Positions 58,208 through 64,000 of a stretch of 64,000 nucleotides of DNA are shown here, one piece after another. Numbering within the stretch: the first letter of the stretch is position 1; each line of letters begins with the position of its first letter. The notes beneath the pieces were generated by a model that was given only the letters and a program-made list of their open reading frames with translations, did not search any database and had not been told where the DNA came from. The position numbers were made by a program, and so were the translations under genes. The stretch is from Companilactobacillus zhachilii (lineage in GTDB: Bacteria > Bacillota > Bacilli > Lactobacillales > Lactobacillaceae). The stretch covers positions 1,736,001-1,800,000 of the forward strand of contig NZ_CP031933.2 in assembly GCF_003606365.2 (NCBI RefSeq), given 5' to 3'.

Positions 58208-58897
58208 ATGACTATCTTAATTAATAAAAAAATCAATTTAACTAAAGATTCAGACGCATTCATTCAACAATATATCGAATACTTACAGGATGTTAACCCT
58301 AAAGATTTGTACGAGGGTTTGTCCAATAAGCAAATTCTTAAAAACAAATTTATCTTTAAAATCAATCAACTTGAGAATTTAGATCTTGTCAATGTTGACT
58401 TACATGTTACTAATAATACGATTTACGTTTTAGGAAGATTTTGGAATTCTAAAATTGTCAACCTTGGAGCTATTCCTTTAACTAAGCCACTTAAAATGGC
58501 TTTAGCCCAAGATTCTTACCCTACTTTGTCAATTAGTGGAGGTAACTATAAAAAGGTCGTCACAGATAAAAATGGCGAGGATACTATTGTTGACCACTTT
58601 GAACCTTATCAATTAACCTTACAAATTCATAAAGCTGAACCAATTAACTATAATGTTGAAAAAATTGATACTTTATATCATCGTACTTTTAAGAGTGAAC
58701 AAAGTTTAATTACTATTTCTAAAAATCTCATGCGTTGTTTTGCCGTTTTTGGGTTACTTTTGGGACTAGGTTTTATGTTCCTCGGTTTCTTCCTAACTGG
58801 CTTGATGGTGATTATCGCTTTCTTCGGCGTTAATTCGTATACTTTGTTGCTGGCCGATACACATATGCAACCACAACGGCAACGGGTCAATTCATAA
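58208..58897 (+). CDS. Hypothetical protein with two C-terminal membrane segments
   Basis: A 229-residue protein. A soluble N-terminal region of about 165 residues is mixed alpha/beta (LHVTNNTIYVLGRFWNSKIVNLGAIPLTKPLK), followed by two membrane segments (about 175-195 and 198-218) and a basic tail (QPQRQRVNS). No family recognised. RBS GGGG precedes ATG. It is followed closely by a P-loop kinase gene on the same strand. Confidence 0.65.
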   Translation: MTILINKKINLTKDSDAFIQQYIEYLQDVNPKDLYEGLSNKQILKNKFIFKINQLENLDLVNVDLHVTNNTIYVLGRFWNSKIVNLGAIPLTKPLKMALAQDSYPTLSISGGNYKKVVTDKNGEDTIVDHFEPYQLTLQIHKAEPINYNVEKIDTLYHRTFKSEQSLITISKNLMRCFAVFGLLLGLGFMFLGFFLTGLMVIIAFFGVNSYTLLLADTHMQPQRQRVNS

Positions 58898-58973
58898 AGA
58901 CATCCCTTTGGGGGTGTTATTTTTTTACCTTATTAGTTTTATAATTAAGTACACTTTGAAAGAAGATGATCTT

Positions 58974-59507
58974 GTGGAAAATAGTTATGTCATTGTTGTC
59001 AGTGGTGTTACAGGCAGTGGTAAGACAACGTTAATCAATGCTTTACATCAAAAATTAAACAGTAAAATTATTTCATTCGACGATTACAGTATTGATGCAC
59101 TTCCATCTGCCCCACCTATTGACACCCCCGTCAAAGATGCAGTCAATCAATATGACATCAGTTCGTTGATGTACGATTTTCATAAAGTTGCTAATCGTTA
59201 TCCATTCATTCTGATTGATTTTCCGTTTGGATATAAAAACAAAATTTTGAAACCGTATATTGATAAAGTTATCTACGTCAAAACGCCATTAGATGTCTGC
59301 TTAGCTAGACAAATTCTTCGTGACTATCAAGATAAATCTTCTAAACAAATTATGGCTTGGTTAAAAAGCTATTTAACATTTGCTAGACCGATTTTTATCG
59401 ACCATGAACAATTTGTAAGTTCTGACTCCGATTTAATTGTAGATGGGACACTTCCTTTAACCGATAAAGTTAGCTTGGTTTTAAATTCGATTGAAAAGAA
59501 AATGTGA
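58974..59507 (+). CDS. P-loop nucleoside/uridine-kinase-like protein
   Basis: About 177 residues from GTG 58974 (VENSYVIVVSGVTGSGKTTL). The Walker A SGVTGSGKTT is at residues 10-19; ISFDDYSIDALPS and DFPFGYKNKILKPYIDKVIYVKTPLDVCLARQILRDY resemble the uridine kinase/phosphoribulokinase group. The substrate is not clear. The gene overlaps nothing and ends at a family terminator. The start is uncertain because RBS AAAGAAG is weak. Confidence 0.78.
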   Translation: MENSYVIVVSGVTGSGKTTLINALHQKLNSKIISFDDYSIDALPSAPPIDTPVKDAVNQYDISSLMYDFHKVANRYPFILIDFPFGYKNKILKPYIDKVIYVKTPLDVCLARQILRDYQDKSSKQIMAWLKSYLTFARPIFIDHEQFVSSDSDLIVDGTLPLTDKVSLVLNSIEKKM

Positions 59508-59539
59508 CAAAACATGCTCAGTTTTCGAGCATTAATGTA

Positions 59540-59579
59540 AATAGCGCCAGTAATCCGCTTTTGGATTACTGGCGCTATT
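59540..59579. terminator. Bidirectional terminator, AGCTCCAG family copy 4
   Basis: Arms AATAGCGCCAGTAATCC and GGATTACTGGCGCTATT, between the kinase gene and the LPxTG gene. Relative to the others the middle pair is changed to GCGCC/GGCGC on both sides. Confidence 0.83.
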
Positions 59580-59668
59580 GTTTTATTTTAAGCGAAAAAA
59601 GCTATCTTTTGTTCCACGTTTATGCTGCACATTCAATGTTAAAAATAATTATGTCACAGCTCTTTTTA

Positions 59669-61411
59669 TCATTTACGTTTATAACCAAATACTCCAATCA
59701 CCGTCATCAAAGCTGCTCCTAAAAGCCCTAAGGCACCACTTTTGACAACACCGGTCCTTGGTAAGAATCCTTCACTAGCCGAATTCGTCACTGCACTTCC
59801 ACTAGAAGGTGTAGAAGAATTGGCAGACACTTCTCTAGCTAATGTTTCCACTCTTGTAGTAGTTAAAGGATTGTCTGGATTGCTGACACCTTGAGTAACT
59901 GTTTCACCACCAGCTGAATTCTCATTGTCTGGCGTTAGGTCAGGAAATGGATTTTCCGCTCCCCCGTCAGTATCAGGTTTTAGATTTGGATCATCTATGT
60001 CTAAGTCATCAGGGTCTGGATTTTCTGCTCCCCCATCTGTGTCCGGTTTTAGATTTGGATCATCTATGTCTAGGTCATCCGGATCAGGAGTGTCTGGGTC
60101 TGTCGGACCTGGATCTTCTGGATCCGTTGGGTCCGGGTCCTTTGGATCTGGGTCTTCTGGATTCGTTGGGTCTGGGTCCTTTGGATCTGGATCTTCTGGG
60201 TCTGTTGGGTCTGGGTCCTTTGGACCTGGATTTTCTGGGTCTGTTGGATCTGGGTCTGGTATAACGGTCACTTCATCTGATTCATCTTGGAAATCCCAAC
60301 GATGTGTCTCACCACCCACTATGTTTACATCATTTGCAACGATATTACCATCTAAATTATGATGAACATTTACTGTAGCCGCTGGAGCAAGAACACTTCC
60401 CTGGAATGTTGCATTCATTTCAATCACACCACGATATAATTTGTCATTAGCTTGACTATTATAAAAGTTCCATAACAAATGATTGTCATCAAAATGTTCT
60501 GTTTCATGATTATTTCTTTCTGTGCCATCATTGTATCTAATTTTGATTGGTGACTGCATTGAATACTCATTATCGCCATTAGTGTCAACATTGATAATTA
60601 CTGTTGTTCCTGCTTTATCTTTATCAATACCATCAATTATTATGGGCGTATTCATTTTTAGAACTTCAGATGATAAATTAACAACAATGATATTATCCTT
60701 ATTCGGTGTATAATCTTTCAATTCAATAACACGCTTATTAAAATCTGGAAATTGTGTATTCGTAACTTGCTCTTTTTCACTTTCCATACCAGATAAATTA
60801 GTTGATTGACTTCTTAAAAAACTAAACGCGATATCAAAATCGATATATTTATTATCATCTTTATCTTGATACAATTCTTCCAAACTTAAATGATCAAGAT
60901 CGATTCCATTTACTGTTAGTTTATGACCTAAAGTATCAAGTTTTAGACTATTTCCAAATACAACCTTATTGTTTCTAGTATCAGTTTTATCAACAAAAGA
61001 ACTATTGGCAATTTTACTCAAATCTTGGATATAATGTATATCTTTTTCAAGTGTTTTTTCATGAATTTTGGTTCCAAAATTATCAACTCCGTCAAAAACT
61101 CCTACAGCCACATTTCCATTAGTATGTACATTTAATGATGCTGAGTTAGCGAAAATATGAAAATACGCTGCATAATTAAGTAAATTATTATTTGCAGTTG
61201 GAAAATCATCTTTAGCCTTTCCGCCATCTTGTACGGCATCATTATTGATTCGGTTTAAAATACTAAAGTTTTTTTCAAGTTCTCCTAAGTCAGCTGCATC
61301 CAAACTCCTAGCTTTTAATAAATCAGGCAATATTGGTGCATGTACAACTGATTTTGCTGCTCCAAGTCCTATCGATAATCCGGCTGCTGTAAGCATTACT
61401 TTCCTTTTCAT
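59669..61411 (-). CDS. LPxTG-anchored surface protein, choice-of-anchor A type
   Basis: A 580-residue wall protein. A signal peptide (MKRKVMLTAAGLSIGLGAAKSVVHA) precedes a globular domain of about 340 residues with ADLGELEKNFSILNRINNDAVQDGG and GNIVANDVNIVGGETHRWDF, the pattern of choice-of-anchor A adhesins. Then follows a Pro-Asp stalk of DPDPTDPEDP-type units, two identical 23-residue repeats, a linker, and the sortase signal LPRTG with a membrane segment and KRK. Probably an adhesin; the ligand is unknown. Confidence 0.88.
   Translation of the reverse strand: MKRKVMLTAAGLSIGLGAAKSVVHAPILPDLLKARSLDAADLGELEKNFSILNRINNDAVQDGGKAKDDFPTANNNLLNYAAYFHIFANSASLNVHTNGNVAVGVFDGVDNFGTKIHEKTLEKDIHYIQDLSKIANSSFVDKTDTRNNKVVFGNSLKLDTLGHKLTVNGIDLDHLSLEELYQDKDDNKYIDFDIAFSFLRSQSTNLSGMESEKEQVTNTQFPDFNKRVIELKDYTPNKDNIIVVNLSSEVLKMNTPIIIDGIDKDKAGTTVIINVDTNGDNEYSMQSPIKIRYNDGTERNNHETEHFDDNHLLWNFYNSQANDKLYRGVIEMNATFQGSVLAPAATVNVHHNLDGNIVANDVNIVGGETHRWDFQDESDEVTVIPDPDPTDPENPGPKDPDPTDPEDPDPKDPDPTNPEDPDPKDPDPTDPEDPGPTDPDTPDPDDLDIDDPNLKPDTDGGAENPDPDDLDIDDPNLKPDTDGGAENPFPDLTPDNENSAGGETVTQGVSNPDNPLTTTRVETLAREVSANSSTPSSGSAVTNSASEGFLPRTGVVKSGALGLLGAALMTVIGVFGYKRK
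59949..60086 (-). repeat. Two tandem 69 bp coding repeats in the stalk of the LPxTG protein
   Basis: Two identical 23-residue units (DPDDLDIDDPNLKPDTDGG plus AENP), 69 bp each at DNA level and nearly identical, adjacent to the degenerate DPDPTDPEDP array that occupies about 60090-60260. Confidence 0.85.
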
Positions 61412-61491
61412 ATTCTCACTTCCCTTATTGTGACTTTTTTAACTTAATTATATTTTATAAATTTACTTGTAACTTTGTCACGTCAAAACAC

Positions 61492-61531
61492 AAAAAGGAA
61501 CTGGTCATCATATACTGATTTCCAGTTCCTT
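61492..61531. terminator. nadD terminator
   Basis: Hairpin AAGGAACTGG/CCAGTTCCTT with A5 on the minus-strand exit side; the loop is AT-rich and partly self-paired. Confidence 0.75.
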
Positions 61532-61547
61532 CATTAAATAAAATTTT

Positions 61548-62192
61548 TTATTTTTTATAAATTCCTTTGTCTTTTATATACCAAGCAACGTCATCTGGGA
61601 CAAAGTATTTGAGCGATTTACCTTCACGAACACGTTGACGAATAACTGTGGAACTAATTTCAATCACTGGTGTATTAACCCACATAATCGGATAGTCAGA
61701 TTTCTTTTCAAAACCTTTACGACAGACACCAACAAAGTGAACTTCTTTCACAAGTTCATCAATATGTGACCATTTAGGCAAATTTCCAACCATATCGTAA
61801 CCTACAATCAGATAATATTCGGTATTAGGATTACGTTCCTTCAAATGCTTGATTGTTTCATAAGTGTAGCTGACTCCACCAAGATCAATATCAGTCATAT
61901 CCAACTCAAAATGAGGATTATCTCTGATACCATACTTGACCATATTAATTCGATCATCGACACTAACTTTAGGAATATAACGACTAATTCCACGATGTGG
62001 AGGAATCTTATCAGGAATAAATAAAATTTTATCGAGATCCAATTGTTCATAAACTTGTTCAGCAATCATCAAATGCCCATTGTGAATGGGATTGAATGCA
62101 CCACTAAGAATACCAACATGTTTCTTCTTTGCATTGGTTTGCAATTGTGGTTGAGCCTTAGTTTTTGTAATAACTGATGCTGCAGTATTCAT
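61548..62192 (-). CDS. nadD: Nicotinate-nucleotide adenylyltransferase
   Basis: A 214-residue enzyme joining nicotinate mononucleotide and ATP to deamido-NAD. The nucleotidyltransferase motif GILSGAFNPIHNGHL is at about residues 28-42, and ISSTVIRQRVREG near the C-terminus completes the site. An N-terminal extension of about 25 residues (NTAASVITKTKAQPQLQTNAKK) precedes the core, as in other lactobacilli. RBS AGGTGA. Confidence 0.94.
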   Translation of the reverse strand: MNTAASVITKTKAQPQLQTNAKKKHVGILSGAFNPIHNGHLMIAEQVYEQLDLDKILFIPDKIPPHRGISRYIPKVSVDDRINMVKYGIRDNPHFELDMTDIDLGGVSYTYETIKHLKERNPNTEYYLIVGYDMVGNLPKWSHIDELVKEVHFVGVCRKGFEKKSDYPIMWVNTPVIEISSTVIRQRVREGKSLKYFVPDDVAWYIKDKGIYKK

Positions 62193-62257
62193 AAATTCAC
62201 CTGCTTTGACAAACTATTTTCAGTTATTATTATAGCCTTTAATTCAAATATTTACGC

Positions 62258-62294
62258 AAAAACAGTCCATAACCTGCAAATTATGGACTGTTTT
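62258..62294 (-). terminator. malY operon terminator
   Basis: Hairpin AAAACAGTCCATAA/TTATGGACTGTTTT with flanking A and T runs, directly after the malY-type gene. Confidence 0.88.
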
Positions 62295-62295
62295 G

Positions 62296-63468
62296 TTATT
62301 TATTTTGATAATCACGAACTGATTTTTGCAGACGATTCAAACCATCCTGAATCATTTCTGTAGGACTAGCAATATTCATCCGAATAAAATGTCGACCATC
62401 GCCACCGTAAACCGAACCTGGTGTAACGATTAAACCACTGTCTTTTCTAATAAATTCAGCGAGTTCAGTCGCATCATCAGTAATTTCGGCCACATCAAAC
62501 CACAACAGATATGTGGCTTCACCTTGAACCCATTTAATTTCAGGAATATTTTGTTCCAAAAAGTCCAATACTAATTGACGATTATCACGTAATTTTGTCT
62601 TTAAAGCTTGTAACCATTGATGACCCTTTGTATAAGCAGCAATGGTTCCCGGAATAGCCACAAAGTTTGGCTCTGCCAACTCTTCACTATTCAAACCACG
62701 ACTAACTTGGCCACGTAAATTGGCATTCGGTACGATAACTGTTGCCGCATGCATCGCCGCTACATTGAAGGTCTTACTTGGTGAAACAGCTACCACAACA
62801 TTACTTAGATACTTAGTATCTAATCCAAAAATAGGATTGTATCCAGTCTCGTTCAAAGTTAAATCACCATGAATTTCATCACTAAACAACTTCACATCGT
62901 ACTTTTGACACAAACTAGCAATCTTCGTTAATTCAGCGACATTCCAGATTTTACCAACCGGATTGTGAGGATTGCAGAGAATCATCATGTTCGTCAGTGG
63001 ATCACTTAGTTTTTCTTCCAAGTCCGCAAAGTCGATTGAATATTGATGTGTTTTAACATCGTAAATTAAATCATTTGAAACTACATGTCGACCACTATTA
63101 ACGATTGAATTATAAAAAATATTGTAAACCGGAGCTTGAACTAAAATATTATCACCTAATGACGTCAAACGTCGTACGGCCGAGGAAAGAGCTGGAACAA
63201 CCCCTGTAGCGAAAATCATCCAATCTTCCTTAGGGCGAACATTATGTTCTGTTTCATACCAGTCAGCCACAGCCTTGAAATACTCCTTAGGGACTTCCTC
63301 GTAACCAAACAACCCCATTGCAATTTTAGTCTGTAAAGCCTCGATGATTTCTGGAGCCGTTTTAAAATCCATATCGGCAATCGTCATGGGCAATTCATTA
63401 GCTTTAACATCCCACTTAGCCGAATTACCAGCACGTTTTTTATTTAAAGTTTCAAAATCATATGACAT
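62296..63468 (-). CDS. MalY/PatB family C-S lyase / aminotransferase
   Basis: A 390-residue PLP enzyme. The PLP lysine is in VAVSPSKTFNVAAMHAATVI, with the substrate Arg in RHFIRMNIASP and the binding region LCNPHNPVGKIW. The MalY/PatB group cleaves cystathionine or cysteine conjugates, giving sulfur compounds. It directly abuts the DUF3737 gene upstream, with no gap between the codons, so the two are co-translated. Confidence 0.91.
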   Translation of the reverse strand: MSYDFETLNKKRAGNSAKWDVKANELPMTIADMDFKTAPEIIEALQTKIAMGLFGYEEVPKEYFKAVADWYETEHNVRPKEDWMIFATGVVPALSSAVRRLTSLGDNILVQAPVYNIFYNSIVNSGRHVVSNDLIYDVKTHQYSIDFADLEEKLSDPLTNMMILCNPHNPVGKIWNVAELTKIASLCQKYDVKLFSDEIHGDLTLNETGYNPIFGLDTKYLSNVVVAVSPSKTFNVAAMHAATVIVPNANLRGQVSRGLNSEELAEPNFVAIPGTIAAYTKGHQWLQALKTKLRDNRQLVLDFLEQNIPEIKWVQGEATYLLWFDVAEITDDATELAEFIRKDSGLIVTPGSVYGGDGRHFIRMNIASPTEMIQDGLNRLQKSVRDYQNK

Positions 63469-64000
63469 TTAGGCACCTCGTTGACAAAGTTCTGAGTTAA
63501 CTTGAATATTAGTTGCATTAGGGTCAATTTCAGGATCATCAAAAATAATCTTTCCAACTGACTCTACCTTGATAACACCATTGATAGGATTCTTGATACT
63601 CATCACATTAGTTGTAATATCGGCATCGATATTTGAACAATATTCAAAAGCTAAGTCAGTCCGCAAAACCTTACAGTTAACCATCTTCAAACCATCAATA
63701 TAGCAAAGACCTTGGTCACTCTCAATCGTACAATTAATCAAAGTAATATTTTTCGTATTCCATGCTAAATATTCACCACTGATTTTTGAATCGTAAATTG
63801 TAACATTTTCACAATTCCAAAAAGCATCCTTTGATACAAAAGTTGAATTGTGAACTTCAACATTTTTGGCACCATCAAACACGTAATTTCCGACAACATT
63901 CAAGTTTTCAGCGTAAATATCACTACTATCTTTACCAAAATAATTGCCGTTGACTTGGACATCTTTTAATTTAATATCATTACAAATCCAAAGTGTTTCC
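63469..64000 (-). CDS. DUF3737 family protein, 5' end beyond the window
   Basis: The visible C-terminal part (about 177 codons) is a right-handed parallel beta-helix with repeated turns (GNYVFDGAKNVEVHNSTFVS, ALAWNT-like YLAWNTKNITLINCTIESD). The frame is open to the window edge, so the start lies beyond 64000. This family typically pairs with a malY-type lyase in lactobacilli, as here. Function is unknown. Confidence 0.85.
   Translation of the reverse strand, partial: ETLWICNDIKLKDVQVNGNYFGKDSSDIYAENLNVVGNYVFDGAKNVEVHNSTFVSKDAFWNCENVTIYDSKISGEYLAWNTKNITLINCTIESDQGLCYIDGLKMVNCKVLRTDLAFEYCSNIDADITTNVMSIKNPINGVIKVESVGKIIFDDPEIDPNATNIQVNSELCQRGA

Noticed and set aside
59925..60362. Long plus-strand frame rich in Gly and Ser opposite the LPxTG gene
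   Set aside because: It is the antisense shadow of the Pro-Asp stalk repeats; the LPxTG frame has signal peptide, domain and sortase motif.

Overview
The window is chromosomal DNA from a low-GC Gram-positive lactic acid bacterium of the family Lactobacillaceae. The supporting signs are an F1Fo ATPase operon next to murA, surface proteins with SLAP-type (lactobacillar S-layer) domains, an LPxTG anchor protein, an oleate hydratase, a C69 dipeptidase and a T-box asparaginyl-tRNA synthetase. A Companilactobacillus-like genome is my guess from the gene mix; I did not compare it with any database.

Layout. 1-11950: murA (partial), a DUF1146 gene, the eight-gene atp operon (no atpI visible), then upp-tsaC-prmC-prfA-tdk, all on the minus strand. 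12.5-20 kb: murT without an adjacent gatD, an acetyltransferase, a serine hydrolase and a heterodimeric ABC exporter. 20-29.5 kb: a CPBP protease, tRNA-Glu(CTC), a divergent MFS/TetR pair with a clear operator, two damaged genes, a nitroreductase, an XRE/TPR regulator and a NUDIX hydrolase. 29.6-44 kb: oleate hydratase, aldo/keto reductase, lemA-htpX, nuclease-glyA, three secreted SLAP proteins and a dipeptidase/permease operon. 44-49 kb: an accessory patch with an Ltp-repeat protein, tRNA-Gln(CTG), a small membrane peptide beside a HicB-like protein, a candidate small RNA and small membrane proteins. 49-64 kb: an SDR/TetR pair, two dihydrouridine synthase paralogues, a drug MFS behind a leader-peptide attenuator, asnS with a T-box, an LPxTG protein, nadD, malY and a DUF3737 gene running off the end.

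The most unusual content lies between genes. Nine full copies and one stub of a roughly 170-190 bp element (called NJ here, for nested junction) are scattered through the first 52 kb. Each copy can fold into an outer stem enclosing a hairpin and a second helix that itself holds two more hairpins, that is, two nested three-way junctions. Stem sequences differ between copies while base pairing is kept, including several double compensatory changes. Six of the nine copies form three head-to-head pairs separated by about 145-160 bp. In each pair one member has the common outer arm (AGAGCAAG type) and the other a private arm. The copies have no T-tract and occur in convergent, tandem and divergent intergenic regions, so they are not simple terminators. 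I know of no name for this family.

Other points of interest are a four-copy terminator family with covarying stems, an apparent translational attenuator (21-codon leader plus an 11-bp perfect inverted repeat covering the start codon) in front of a Bcr/CflA-type MFS gene, and three interrupted genes (tdk, a membrane protein, a VOC protein) that may be real lesions or sequencing errors.
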